From the NCBI GenBank assembly GCA_964608915.1, contig CAZSQA010000023.1:40513-104512 (forward strand): a stretch of DNA of 64,000 bases. Direction: 5' to 3'. Within the stretch, counting starts at the first letter, position 1. Every line of letters starts with the position of its first letter. The notes beneath the pieces were generated by a model that saw only the letters and a list, made by a program, of their open reading frames with translations, had not been told where the DNA came from and did not search any database. Below, in pieces: positions 7,012 through 18,016 of the stretch. Source of the DNA: QWQI01 sp964608915 (GTDB lineage Bacteria; Planctomycetota; Planctomycetia; Isosphaerales; Isosphaeraceae). The translations under genes were made by a program, and so were the position numbers.

Positions 7012-7878
7012 TCAGGCTTCGGCGATCACCGGATTCGAAAGCGTTCCCAGGCCGTCGATTTCGACTTCGACGATATCTCCCGGCTTGAGCCACACTTGCG
7101 GCTTGCGGGCCATGCCGACGCCCGGCGGCGTGCCGGTGAAGATCAGATCCCCCGGCTCGAGGGTGACGATCTTCGAAAGGTACGCAATCGTATACGGTAC
7201 GTCGAAAATCAGTTGCGCGGTCGTGGAGTTCTGCATCGTCTGCCCGTTGAGCCTGAGACGAATCCCCAGGGCCGAAGGGTTCGGCACTTCGTCACGGGTC
7301 ACGAGCACCGGGCCGACCGGAGCGAACGTGTCGAACGTCTTGCCGGCCATCCACTGCTTGCCCGGTTTGTTGAGCTGCCAGTCGCGGGCCGAAACATCGT
7401 GGCCGACCGCGAAGCCGGCGACGTAATCCATGGCATTTTCCTGAGATACGTGCTTCGCACGACGACCGATGACGATGACCAGTTCGGCCTCGTAATCGAC
7501 CTGGTCCGAAACCGCAGGCAGGACGATCGGCGAACCGTGTCCGGTCAGGGCTGAAGGATATTTGCTGAAGAGAACCGGCTCAGGCGGAATATCCATGCCG
7601 GATTCGATCGCGTGATCCCGATAGTTCAGCCCGAGGCAAATGATCTTCTGCGGGTCCGGAACGACGGCAAGGTGTTTGACGGCCGAAGGATCGAATCGAA
7701 CCGTGCCCGGCTTCGCAGCCGCCGCGGCAGCCTTTTCCAGGCCGGCCTTTCCCATCGCGAGGATCGCCTTCACGCTGGGTGGCAGCGATGGATCCGCCGC
7801 ATGCAGGTCCACATAGTGGCCATCGGTCAGCAGGCAGGCGCGTGGGCCATGTTCCGTTTCGATCGTCGCGAATTTCAT
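7012..7878 (-). CDS. Fumarylacetoacetate hydrolase family enzyme
   Basis: 288 residues from MKFATIETEHGPRAC (ATG 7878); an upstream in-frame extension of 31 residues does not resemble the family. The core shows KIICLGLNYRDHA, PVLFSKYPSALTGHGSPI, the metal-ligand region VDYEAELVIVIGRRAK, the GHDVSARDWQ segment and GDLIFTGTPPGVGMARKP. The family acts on beta-diketo acids or decarboxylates and isomerises aromatic breakdown products such as 2-hydroxyhepta-2,4-dienedioate. The exact substrate cannot be told. It follows the lactate permease by 74 bases on the same strand, so the two may be cotranscribed and act in organic-acid use. Confidence 0.92.
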   Translation of the reverse strand: MKFATIETEHGPRACLLTDGHYVDLHAADPSLPPSVKAILAMGKAGLEKAAAAAAKPGTVRFDPSAVKHLAVVPDPQKIICLGLNYRDHAIESGMDIPPEPVLFSKYPSALTGHGSPIVLPAVSDQVDYEAELVIVIGRRAKHVSQENAMDYVAGFAVGHDVSARDWQLNKPGKQWMAGKTFDTFAPVGPVLVTRDEVPNPSALGIRLRLNGQTMQNSTTAQLIFDVPYTIAYLSKIVTLEPGDLIFTGTPPGVGMARKPQVWLKPGDIVEVEIDGLGTLSNPVIAEA

Positions 7879-7952
7879 CTTCTCGAATACCTTGTGTCGA
7901 TGCAGCGAAAACAGGGCGAAACTCTCGGCGAGCGAACGCCGGGATTCGACTG

Positions 7953-9611
<1,659 letters not shown>

Positions 9612-9686
9612 TTCTCGGTCCGATTTTTTCGGTTGGGTAGATTTCGATGCCTGAGACGCCAGATTCCGGACCCGGCGACGTGCGAA

Positions 9687-10487
9687 TCAGCATGTGGCAA
9701 TGCGCGCGGCCGACGCTTCGTCGAGCAGCCAGACGACGCGATCGGCGACCGTCTGCAGCAGCGATGCCGGCACCCGCGATGTCGGCGGTCCCTGCAGCGA
9801 TGCGGCCACGGCTTCGGCCTTGCCGGCCCCGAACGCCAGGATAAGGATATGCCGAGCCTTGAGAATCTGCCGCGTACCGACGGTCAGTGCGTGCGTCGGC
9901 ACGTGTTCCAGGCCACCGAAAGCCGGTGCGGCATCGGTGCGTGTCACCGGATGCAGCTCGATTCGCCGCGTCGGCAAATCGACGGCCTTCGCCAGATTCA
10001 TTTCCTCGGGCTCGTTGAAACCGATGTGTCCGTTACGCCCGATGCCCAGAAGCTGAAGGTCGAGCCCGCCCGCCGTTTCGATCCAGCGATCGAACTGGGC
10101 CGCGTGTTCGTCCGAGGCCCAGGCCGGGACGGTGCCGTCCAGCACATGGGCCTGATTGGCCGGAATGCCGACATGGCCGAAAAGATGGTGATTCATGAAC
10201 CACCGGTAGCTCTGATCGTTCAGCGGGCTGAGCGGGTAATACTCGTCGAGATTGAAGCTATGAACATGAGCGAAATCGAGCGAACCGGAGCGATGCTTCG
10301 CGACCAGCTCGGCATAGACCGGGATCGGAGTCGAGCCGGTCGCCAGCCCCAGTTTCGGGCTCGCCGATCGGCGGATCACCTCGGCGATGCGGTCCGCGGC
10401 CGCGCGACACGCGGATGCCGAATCCTTGAAAACGATGACTTCCGAGGCCGTGGGCAACTTCACGCTGCGCGAGGATGAATCAGACAT
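9687..10487 (-). CDS. nagB: Glucosamine-6-phosphate deaminase (NagB)
   Basis: 266 residues from MSDSSSRSVKLPTASEVIV (ATG 10487); a longer frame upstream lacks homology. It converts glucosamine-6-phosphate to fructose-6-phosphate and ammonia. Seen motifs: GLATGSTPIPVYAEL (phosphate loop), FNLDEYYPL (catalytic Asp region), and LGIGRNGHIGFNEPEE with the active-site His. The Asn before GHIGFNEP matches the Bacillus-type enzymes, where E. coli has Asp. 6-phosphogluconolactonases share the fold but lack NGHIGFNEP. It would feed amino-sugar nitrogen and carbon from cell-wall or chitin breakdown into glycolysis. Confidence 0.9.
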   Translation of the reverse strand: MSDSSSRSVKLPTASEVIVFKDSASACRAAADRIAEVIRRSASPKLGLATGSTPIPVYAELVAKHRSGSLDFAHVHSFNLDEYYPLSPLNDQSYRWFMNHHLFGHVGIPANQAHVLDGTVPAWASDEHAAQFDRWIETAGGLDLQLLGIGRNGHIGFNEPEEMNLAKAVDLPTRRIELHPVTRTDAAPAFGGLEHVPTHALTVGTRQILKARHILILAFGAGKAEAVAASLQGPPTSRVPASLLQTVADRVVWLLDEASAARIATC

Positions 10488-10635
10488 TTTCGAAGGCGGA
10501 TCCAGGCGATTCAGGGCGGGTAAGCCGGGCGGCTTCGTCTTGCGCGAAGCTCGGCGAATCCAGAACATACACGAATCCGCCGGACCGTAAAAGACCCGCC
10601 GGCGGGGGAAGTTCGGCACGAATCATCGAACCGGA

Positions 10636-10668
10636 AACGAAAAACGGGAAGCGGTCCGTCCGCTCCCC
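10636..10668 (-). terminator. Intrinsic terminator of the esterase gene
   Basis: On the minus strand GGGGAGCGG-ACGGA-CCGCTTCCC (one bulged base) is followed by G and TTTTT, 35 bases after the stop of the esterase gene. Confidence 0.75.
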
Positions 10669-10702
10669 GCATCGATCGTTCATCGAAGACCGCTCGCGGC
10701 GG

Positions 10703-11950
10703 TCATTTCTCGGCTTTTTCTTCTTTCGATTCGTCACGCCACAGCCAGCGCAGCGAATCCGGCAGAATGGCTTTGCCGTGCAGGTTCGAATGGAAGCCTT
10801 CGCCCATCACGAACTGATAGTCATAACCCTTGAACCGCAGTGCTCTTGCCATCTGCTGATTAGCCAGCGGCCAGTTGCCGTGTTCGTTGTCCAGGTCGTT
10901 CGATCCTTCCTGCAGGAAAATGCGAATCGGCTTTTCGGGCGACTTCCGGATCAAAGCGGGATAGTTATGCCCACCGGCACGACCGCTGGGCCCGCTGGCG
11001 ATATTGGTGAAGCTGCCCACCCACGAAAGCACCTTGGAGAACTGATCAGGCCGCTCCCAGGCGACCGTGAAGGCACAGATTCCGCCTGAGCTGATCCCGG
11101 CGATCGCCCGGCTGGCGGCGTCCTTCTTCAGCTTCACGTGCTTTTCGGTTTCCGGCAGGATTTCCTCGAGCAGGAACCGGGCGTACTGGTCTGAGAGTGT
11201 GTCGTACTCGAAGCTTCGGTTCGACTTGCCGCCGGCCAGTTTCCCGGGTTCGACGAAAATCCCGACGGTCACCGGCATCTCCTTGCGGGCGATCAGATTG
11301 TCGAATACGTCGGGCACGAAGTCCTTATAGTTTTGACCATCCTGGAACACCATCACGGCCGCCGGCTCCGTGCCGTCGTACTGGGCGGGGACGTAAATCC
11401 ACCAGCGACGCGTCGTCCCCGGGAAGATCTTCGACTCGAAAACTCCCATTTCCTTCGTCGCGCCCTTCGGATTCGCCGGGTCTCGCACGTTGTCATGATG
11501 GGGCAGATACACTTCCAGCGTGCCGCTCGAAGTCTCGACGGGGCCGATTCGATAGGCCCAGTGCCACGAAGAACCCGGGCGCAGGCCCACCGAAGCCACG
11601 TACAAATTCGTATCGCCCAGGCGGTTGAGCTGAAGGCTCACGCCCTTGAAGGTGTCCAGGATCACAGGCGGTGCGGCAGGCTTGTCGGCCTCGATCGCGA
11701 ACGCCACATTGATGCCGTCTACCTTAGGCCTGGCACCTTTGGTGAGATCCTTGTCTCCGAACCAAATTCGGATATCTTTCGCGATCCTTTCGGCTTCGGG
11801 CCCCTGCGGCTTCGAATTCAGGATGTCGGACAATTGCGCGTGATCCATCACGCTTCGAATCTGCCCCGGCGCCTGGCCGATACCGGCCTGGAGAGCCGCG
11901 AAAATGCCAAGGGCCATCAACGACCTGCGAATCCGTGCGTTGCCGTTCAT
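10703..11950 (-). CDS. Secreted esterase (enterochelin-esterase/Fes-like)
   Basis: 415 residues from MNGNARIRRSLMALGIFAAL (ATG 11950), chosen because AAGGAG lies about 10 bases upstream and a signal peptide follows. Residues about 80-160 form a beta domain (VAFAIEADKPAAPPVILDTF, then SSWHWAYRIG) like the CBM48-type N-terminal domain of such esterases. The alpha/beta-hydrolase domain has MVFQDGQNYKDF, the nucleophile elbow GISSGGICAF, and a late GEGFHSNLHGK with the catalytic His. Likely to cleave ester bonds in polysaccharides or siderophore-like compounds outside the cytoplasm. The last ten residues (ESKEEKAEK) are charged. A terminator follows. Confidence 0.88.
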   Translation of the reverse strand: MNGNARIRRSLMALGIFAALQAGIGQAPGQIRSVMDHAQLSDILNSKPQGPEAERIAKDIRIWFGDKDLTKGARPKVDGINVAFAIEADKPAAPPVILDTFKGVSLQLNRLGDTNLYVASVGLRPGSSWHWAYRIGPVETSSGTLEVYLPHHDNVRDPANPKGATKEMGVFESKIFPGTTRRWWIYVPAQYDGTEPAAVMVFQDGQNYKDFVPDVFDNLIARKEMPVTVGIFVEPGKLAGGKSNRSFEYDTLSDQYARFLLEEILPETEKHVKLKKDAASRAIAGISSGGICAFTVAWERPDQFSKVLSWVGSFTNIASGPSGRAGGHNYPALIRKSPEKPIRIFLQEGSNDLDNEHGNWPLANQQMARALRFKGYDYQFVMGEGFHSNLHGKAILPDSLRWLWRDESKEEKAEK

Positions 11951-12131
11951 CTGTCGCTCACTCCTTCGAAACGGAACAGTCCTTGAGGTCTTGTCAGTGC
12001 GGAACCGAGCGGTCGCTCGTTCTTGAGATAAGTTATTTTGGATTATAATGATTTTGCGGAATACGTCATCCGCACTTTTCAGGTCACGCGACATCGCGAG
12101 CCCACTCCTATCGACCGGACACGAACCGAAA

Positions 12132-13592
12132 ATGCCGCATTGTCTCGTGATTTGTGCCAACGGGCTTCAATCCGCTTATTTAGGCGCATACGGAAACCCC
12201 TGGATACACACCCCGAACATCGACCGCCTGGCGGCGCAAGGCGTCGTCTTCGATTGGCACTTCCCTGATAATCTCACCACGCTTCCCACCCGAAGGTCAT
12301 GGTGGTCCGGCCGTTATACGCTGCACGACGAACTCCTCGGCTGGGGCCCGGTCAGCGGCCCCGACGAACTGGATGCGCTCCGCACGCTCGGCTCAGCCGG
12401 CGTCCGCACAACGCTCATCAGCGATTGCCCTTACGTCAACGACCCTGAAATGGGATACACCGCCTCATGGGCTGAGACCATCCTGATTCGTGGCTCAGGC
12501 TACGACGACTGGCACGAACCTGGCCCGGGCGACTTGCCCGTCGAATCCGAACCGGGGCTAAGACTCCCCGCCGCGGATGACCCACATTTCGACACCTGGA
12601 AAGTTCGCTGGGCCAATCTCCTGCGCAATCGCCAGAAAACCGGAAGGCTCCACGATGCCGCCAAAACCGGTGCAGGGCAAGTCTTCGACAGTGCCATCGA
12701 CTGGCTCGATCGACGAAATCGCGCCGTTGACAAAACCCCGTTCCTGCTTTGGCTGGATGTCTTCTGCCCACATGGCCCCTGGGACATTCCGGAAGAATTT
12801 CGCGATTACTATGCCGCGGATTCCGCGGAACAGTTCGTCGTGCACGAGACCGGAGACCTTCTCGCCCCACATGCCGAGCAGGCGAAAGACGTGGCCGTGC
12901 TCATCGACGTTCCCGGCGGATGGGTCGGCGAAGTCATCTCGGATGACGAACTCGTGCGGCTTCGCAAGACCTATGCCGGTGCCGTGACACTGCTGGATAC
13001 CCAGGTCGGAAAACTGCTCGACCATCTCGAAGGCACAGGCTGGAATGAAGAGATCGTCGTGATTTTCGTCTCGGACCAGGGCGAACCGCTCGGTGAACAC
13101 GACTTCGTTCGCCGTCCGCTCGCATCGGTTCATGAAGAACTGGCCCACACGCCGCTGATCGTTCGCTGGCCCGGCGCTGCGGAAAATGGCCAGCGCTGCG
13201 CCGCCCTGGTGCAAACGATCGACCTGGCCCCGACTATGTGCCAGGCCCTTGGCGTCGAACCGCCGGAAGATCTTCCAGGTCAGAGCCTTATGGCATTATT
13301 GAACGATCACGAAAGCCCCTGGCGTGATGCCGCCGTCTACGGCATGGACAGCGAGACCTTCGCGATTCGGACGCGCGACTGGCTGCTCATCGAAGAACCG
13401 CAGCCCGACGATCCCGACGAGCCGGAAAACGACGACGAAGCCGACTCCATCAGCCGGCAGCTTTTCGTCAAACCCGAAGACCGGTGGGAAATTCACGACG
13501 TCGCATCCATGCACTCGGACATCGTCGAAGAACTTTCCCAACACCTGGCGACCATTTTGGCATCGCAGAAAAACGATACCGAGGAGTCCTGA
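12132..13592 (+). CDS. Sulfatase/alkaline-phosphatase-fold protein with degenerate active site
   Basis: 486 residues from MPHCLVICANGLQSAYLGAY (ATG 12132). The fold is clear: LGAYGNPWIHTPNIDRLAAQ, a conserved FCPHGPW, KTYAGAVTLLDTQVGKLLDH, VIFVSDQGEPLGEHDF, TPLIVRWPG and DLAPTMCQALGV are standard sulfatase landmarks. The catalytic positions differ. The usual Asp-Asp metal pair near residue 10 reads Asn-Gly. The C/S-x-P-S-R formylglycine motif reads TLPTR (50-54). SDHG reads SDQG (314-317). No signal peptide is evident. It is probably not an active sulfatase and may be a binding or regulatory relative. It is divergent from the esterase gene. Confidence 0.85.
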   Translation: MPHCLVICANGLQSAYLGAYGNPWIHTPNIDRLAAQGVVFDWHFPDNLTTLPTRRSWWSGRYTLHDELLGWGPVSGPDELDALRTLGSAGVRTTLISDCPYVNDPEMGYTASWAETILIRGSGYDDWHEPGPGDLPVESEPGLRLPAADDPHFDTWKVRWANLLRNRQKTGRLHDAAKTGAGQVFDSAIDWLDRRNRAVDKTPFLLWLDVFCPHGPWDIPEEFRDYYAADSAEQFVVHETGDLLAPHAEQAKDVAVLIDVPGGWVGEVISDDELVRLRKTYAGAVTLLDTQVGKLLDHLEGTGWNEEIVVIFVSDQGEPLGEHDFVRRPLASVHEELAHTPLIVRWPGAAENGQRCAALVQTIDLAPTMCQALGVEPPEDLPGQSLMALLNDHESPWRDAAVYGMDSETFAIRTRDWLLIEEPQPDDPDEPENDDEADSISRQLFVKPEDRWEIHDVASMHSDIVEELSQHLATILASQKNDTEES

Positions 13593-13640
13593 TCGCCGAA
13601 CGCCACGGGCATTCGGACGACGAAATCCCGGATGGCCGAA

Positions 13641-16634
13641 TCATCGGGCGGATGTTTTCCGAGTCGCCCAGTTCGGCCGTTTGGCCGGCACGACTTCTTC
13701 TTCGCCGAAGATCATTTGGCGAAAGCTCTTGTCGCGATTCGACCACCAGCTCGGAGAATCCTTCTCGATCGGATTCGTCTTGCTGGCGGGCGCAGAGGCA
13801 GCTGGCACGACGGGATTCGTGATCGTCGGAACGTTCAGCGATGTGCGGACCACTTCCAGATCAGGCCGAAGCGCCGGCTTCGACTCGGTCTTCGTCACCG
13901 GCATCGCCGGGGCGGGCGCCGCAGGTGCCGAAGTCACGGGAGCCATATCCCGCCGTGGATCGGCCACGGGATTCACCGCAGGTTTCGCATGAGCGTACCA
14001 GGGGTTGGCCGACCTCGGCGGGGCAGAACGATAACTGGCCGGAAATTCGACAGCCGGCAAGCCGTTGCTCGTCCGGGCTGGGGCCACATCGGCCTGAGTC
14101 CGCCCCGGAACGAAAAAGGCAGCGATACGAGAAGGACGTCTGGCCGGTTCGGCTATGGCGGTTCGCTGCACGGCTTCAGGTGATTCGGAAGCCGGCTCGG
14201 GATTTTTCTCGACCGATTCGGTGTGCGATTGAGTCGCCACCGACGTATCGACATCGCTCGAAACCGTTGCCGGCGCGGCATTCGCGACAGCCTCGTCGGT
14301 GGCTTGCGATTCCTGCGTAACCATCGACTGATCAGTGACTTCGGCCGTCGGCTGAGAATCGGCGGCAGGGGCCAGGGTCTCGGCCAGCAAGTTCGGAGCC
14401 TGGTCCGGTTCGACGGCTTCGGCTTTCGGGCTGCGTTGCCAGGTGAAAAGGCTGCGAGCCGCGGACTTCAACCCGCGAGAGGTCGAAGGCTGGTCGTCGG
14501 CCATGGCCCGGAACCGATTCGAGCGAAACGGATTCGAAAGCCGCAGGCGAATGACGAGCTCTCCAGGCTTCCGCTCGATCGCCGATCCTCGTTCTTCGGA
14601 ATTCAAGGCCGCTTCGTCATCCGGCAGAGGACTGAGGACCGGGATCGCTTCGTCCGCACCCGTGCCACCGTTGCCTGCAGCAGCTGGCGTTTCATCGGAA
14701 CCCTTCCCAGAATCGGAAGATCCGTCAGACGGGGCGACCGTTTGCGAGGCTCCGTTTTGTTCGCCCGAAGCCGAAGATCGCTCGACGCCGGCGTCGGAAG
14801 GCGAAGGAGTGTCCGCAGGGTGAGCAGGCGGCTCAGCCGCTACGGGCGGCTCGGAGATCCCTGGCACCTGCAACTCCGGCGCAGGTGCGGGCGGAGGCGG
14901 TTCGGACAAATTCCCTGGCAGCACGGCGGGAGCAGGTGCCGCGTCAGGTGCAGTGACCGTAATGCTGGCACTCGTTCCGGGTGTCGCCATCGGCTCAGCG
15001 GCAGCTGGCACATTTGCCGGCGGGTTCGGAGATTCGACCGAAGCGGGTGCCGCAGCCGGCACACCCGGGATTTCCAGGGTCTTCGATTCGTCCTCGGCCT
15101 TCGCCGGAACTGAAGGCGGAGCAGGAGATTCGGTCGTTGGAGCGGCAGCCGGCTGAGTTCCCTCGCGGCCATTCGGTTCGATCGAAGGCAATCCTGGAAC
15201 CACAGGCTCAGGGGCTGGCGTCGTCGGTATCGGCGGAACTTCAAGAGAGCCAGGCTGTTTCGCAGGCTCGCTCGATCCCTCTGACACAGCGGTACTTACG
15301 CCCGGATTCGCAGACTGGACGGTGACCTGGGGAGGCGCCGTGGCGATTTCCTTGACCGTATCCGCTGGTATCGCCGGAACTTCAGGCATCGCTTGCGGAA
15401 CTTCCGCGACCGCTGCAGCTTCAACCTGCGGCGCTGGAACCTTAACCGGTGGCTCGACAATCGGTTGCGTGACGGTCAGTGGGGCCGTCGACGTAGCGGC
15501 AGGGGCGTTCTCACGAAGGGCCACTTGCGGGACGGGGTCAGCCTGGAGGGCCTTTTCGTCTTTCGCTTGCGATGCGGAGGTGGATGGGGTGGCATCCGAG
15601 TCGACAATGCCCGGAACGACCGGCCCGATGGACTCCGCAAGCTCCTGTTGAGTTGCAGGTTCAGGCTTCGGGACCACGACTTCTCGGGTGGCAGTCGCCG
15701 ACTCGGTCGTCGAAACATTCGCGGATTCGGTCGCGGGGGGCAACGTTGCCGGGATCTCGTTCGGCTCGACCGCCGTCAAAGGCGTTCGCGGAGCCTCGAC
15801 CTGAGATCGCGAAGGTTCGATCGACCTTCCGGCGTCTTCAGCCGCAATCGCGGGTGCATTCGCGATGGCACCCGGTGCGGAGATCGCTGGAGGTGTCGAC
15901 GCGACAGGCTCCGTCACGACGGGAGGAGTCACGTCCGCCTTTCGCTCGACAAGCTGCGTGCCGGCTTCCGGACGTCCCGAATCGACCGCCGGCGGGCTGG
16001 ACTCGGCTTCAGTTCGGCCAGCGCTTTGAGGCTTCGACGATTCGGCCCGAACCTCAGCGGCTGAAACGACTTCGGCATCGGAAACCGCGGCCAGTGCCGC
16101 GATGACGGAAGCGACTCCTGCGGAATTCGCGGAAAGCATGGCCCAGTCAACCTTTGCCGTTGATCGAACCGGGGCGGAAGCGACAGACTCCGGAGTCGGC
16201 GAAGCGGCTTCGACCAGAGCACTGGGCTCTTCGGCGGCCGGAGCTGATGAGACGGCCGTGGCTTCGACCGCCTGATTAGCCGAAGCTTCAGCTTGAGCAG
16301 TGTTTGCGAACGTATCAGCGGTGGGCTCCGAGCGAGCCATCGCCGATGCGGAGGATCTCTCCGAGGAACGCCGGCTCAGGTTCGGAAAGAGCTGAGAGAA
16401 GCGGGTCTGAACGACCGCTTCCGGAGGTCTGGCTGGCCACTGGCTCGGGTCATCGAAGACCGATTGCCGGCTGGCATTGGATGTCAGGTACGGAAATTTT
16501 TTGACCCAGCCGCCCTGTTCGGAGGCCAAGGGCGTTTTTTCCACCCGGGTCTGACGGTTCTGGACGCAGCCAATGGCGACCAGCGCAATCAGACCGATCG
16601 CAGAATTTCGAGATTTCGCTGAATTGGCCCGCAT
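13641..16634 (-). CDS. Very long Pro/Ala/Glu/Ser-rich lipoprotein
   Basis: 997 residues from ATG 16634, with AAGGAG six bases upstream. The signal sequence ends in a lipobox (LIALVAIGC), so the mature protein is lipid-anchored. Residues about 30-90 are more ordered (GWVKKFPYLTSNASRQSVF and QWPARPPEAVVQTRFSQLF). Most of the rest is low-complexity: Ala, Pro, Val, Ser, Thr and Glu with many APA and PPA runs, lacking obvious domains. The last 100 residues regain Trp and charge (PSWWSNRDKSFRQMIFGEEE). It may span the periplasm or act as a surface stalk. I recognise no family. Pro-rich coding on one strand creates long meaningless frames on the other. Confidence 0.8.
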   Translation of the reverse strand: MRANSAKSRNSAIGLIALVAIGCVQNRQTRVEKTPLASEQGGWVKKFPYLTSNASRQSVFDDPSQWPARPPEAVVQTRFSQLFPNLSRRSSERSSASAMARSEPTADTFANTAQAEASANQAVEATAVSSAPAAEEPSALVEAASPTPESVASAPVRSTAKVDWAMLSANSAGVASVIAALAAVSDAEVVSAAEVRAESSKPQSAGRTEAESSPPAVDSGRPEAGTQLVERKADVTPPVVTEPVASTPPAISAPGAIANAPAIAAEDAGRSIEPSRSQVEAPRTPLTAVEPNEIPATLPPATESANVSTTESATATREVVVPKPEPATQQELAESIGPVVPGIVDSDATPSTSASQAKDEKALQADPVPQVALRENAPAATSTAPLTVTQPIVEPPVKVPAPQVEAAAVAEVPQAMPEVPAIPADTVKEIATAPPQVTVQSANPGVSTAVSEGSSEPAKQPGSLEVPPIPTTPAPEPVVPGLPSIEPNGREGTQPAAAPTTESPAPPSVPAKAEDESKTLEIPGVPAAAPASVESPNPPANVPAAAEPMATPGTSASITVTAPDAAPAPAVLPGNLSEPPPPAPAPELQVPGISEPPVAAEPPAHPADTPSPSDAGVERSSASGEQNGASQTVAPSDGSSDSGKGSDETPAAAGNGGTGADEAIPVLSPLPDDEAALNSEERGSAIERKPGELVIRLRLSNPFRSNRFRAMADDQPSTSRGLKSAARSLFTWQRSPKAEAVEPDQAPNLLAETLAPAADSQPTAEVTDQSMVTQESQATDEAVANAAPATVSSDVDTSVATQSHTESVEKNPEPASESPEAVQRTAIAEPARRPSRIAAFFVPGRTQADVAPARTSNGLPAVEFPASYRSAPPRSANPWYAHAKPAVNPVADPRRDMAPVTSAPAAPAPAMPVTKTESKPALRPDLEVVRTSLNVPTITNPVVPAASAPASKTNPIEKDSPSWWSNRDKSFRQMIFGEEEVVPAKRPNWATRKTSAR

Positions 16635-16977
16635 GGCGACTCCTTCGCCCACTTCCACGACGACCTGAAGCGCATCAAGCCGGTCGTGCGTATCCGAACG
16701 ATCGAGTTATCGACAAATCGAACCGCAAAATTGACAGAATCCGATCGAACCGGCACGAAATCGGACGTCCGAACGACATCCCGGGAGCCGCCACATCCTT
16801 CCGCATTCCAATAACTTACTCCTGATCGCACTACCGAAATCTCACTTGAGATGTTTGACCTTCTTCGTTCTTCGAATCATACTTAACCATGAATGACGCA
16901 TAGATTATCCGGGCGACAGAGCCCGGCCTTGCAGGGAAGATCCGAAGTCGATCACAACCAGTGTTTTCAGGTGAACG
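16635..16977. other. Divergent intergenic region
   Basis: 343 bases between the long lipoprotein (left) and the PIG-L gene (right). It holds the ribosome sites of both genes and a possible rightward promoter at 16855-16883; nothing else is evident. Confidence 0.55.
16855..16883 (+). promoter_or_regulatory. Possible sigma-70-type promoter for the PIG-L gene
   Basis: TTGACC, 17-base spacer, CATACT; about 95 bases upstream of the ATG at 16978. Confidence 0.35.
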
Positions 16978-17916
16978 ATGAGTCTCGACGAATGTTCGGG
17001 CGCGAGGCACTCCGCTTTTCCAGCCATTTGCGATCATCTTGTGGGAACGGTCCGCAAAAGCGGCACTCACGCTCACCTGATCGACATCCGCGAAGCACTG
17101 AAACCCGCGGTATCCAAGGATCGGCCGCTGGTGATGCTTTGCCCCCACGCGGATGACGGCGCGATTTCCGCCGGCTGTCTGATCCACGAATATTCGGTAC
17201 GCATCGGCATACCGGTGTTCGAGGTTCTCGTGTTCGCGGGCGAACGTAACGTCGACGCACCGTGGCTGAACGAATCCAAAAAGATAAGCGTTCGCGAAAA
17301 CGAGTTCCGGCTCGAATGCAGCGTGCTCGGCTCCGAAGCCGTCTGCTGGGACTTACAGGCCTATCGCTCGCCAGGCTATCAGCCAACGCCCGCCGATATC
17401 GAGAAAGTCGTCGACTGGTTCGCCAGTGTTCGCCCCGGCGCGATCATCGTGCCCCCGGCGACCGACGGCCACATGGCTCACCGAATGACCCGCACCCTCG
17501 CCGCCATCGGCCTGATCGGCGCCGAACTCAACAGCACGCTCATCCTGAGTGGCTGGACCCCCTGGGGGCCCCTGCCTCGGCCCAACGCGTTCTTCACCTA
17601 CGACGAGAAACTGGCCCACACGAAGGCCTGGGCGATCAATTGCCATGCCTCGCAAGTGCGCCTGACCGACTATACCGAATTCTGCGAACACCTCGGCGAG
17701 GCCTATGCGGCCCTGGTACGGGAATGGGCCGAGGGGCACCGTCTCACATCTGGCCGCTCTTCGAAGGAACCCGACTTCATCGGCGTCGAACTGTTCCAGA
17801 TCGAACACTTCGAACCCATGCTGGCCGAGGGGCCGTCGGCGGATGCGATGCAGATCGCCCTGGGAATTCTCGGCGGACATTTCTCGCCGGTCGATATCCT
17901 CACGCACGGGTCCTGA
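16978..17916 (+). CDS. PIG-L/LmbE-family deacetylase
   Basis: 312 residues. The zinc site is visible as CPHADDGAISAGC (about residues 55-67; most relatives have PHPDDE) and DGHMAHRMT (the HxxH-like ligand). The family removes acetyl groups from N-acetylglucosamine-containing lipids and small molecules. The first 40 residues precede the core and carry a helical segment. The Ala in PHADD and the Gly after DD depart from the usual PHPDDE, where the second Asp is the catalytic base and is kept. The ATG is preceded by AGGTGA. A perfect hairpin terminator follows 40 bases after the stop. Confidence 0.87.
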   Translation: MSLDECSGARHSAFPAICDHLVGTVRKSGTHAHLIDIREALKPAVSKDRPLVMLCPHADDGAISAGCLIHEYSVRIGIPVFEVLVFAGERNVDAPWLNESKKISVRENEFRLECSVLGSEAVCWDLQAYRSPGYQPTPADIEKVVDWFASVRPGAIIVPPATDGHMAHRMTRTLAAIGLIGAELNSTLILSGWTPWGPLPRPNAFFTYDEKLAHTKAWAINCHASQVRLTDYTEFCEHLGEAYAALVREWAEGHRLTSGRSSKEPDFIGVELFQIEHFEPMLAEGPSADAMQIALGILGGHFSPVDILTHGS

Positions 17917-17957
17917 TCGAACCGGCCTCTTGCACTTTGATAGAAATAGAACATGAA

Positions 17958-17996
17958 GAAGGCGTCTATCCCGCGGGATAGACGCCTTCGGTTTTT
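17958..17996. terminator. Long perfect hairpin terminator
   Basis: Inverted repeat of 16 bp per arm (17958-17973 with 17974-17989; arms begin GAAGGCGTCTATCCC), followed by GGTTTTT. It lies between convergent genes, ending the PIG-L transcript and perhaps the one from the other side too. Confidence 0.88.
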
Positions 17997-18016
17997 GATT
18001 CGAGGACGCAGGCCGA

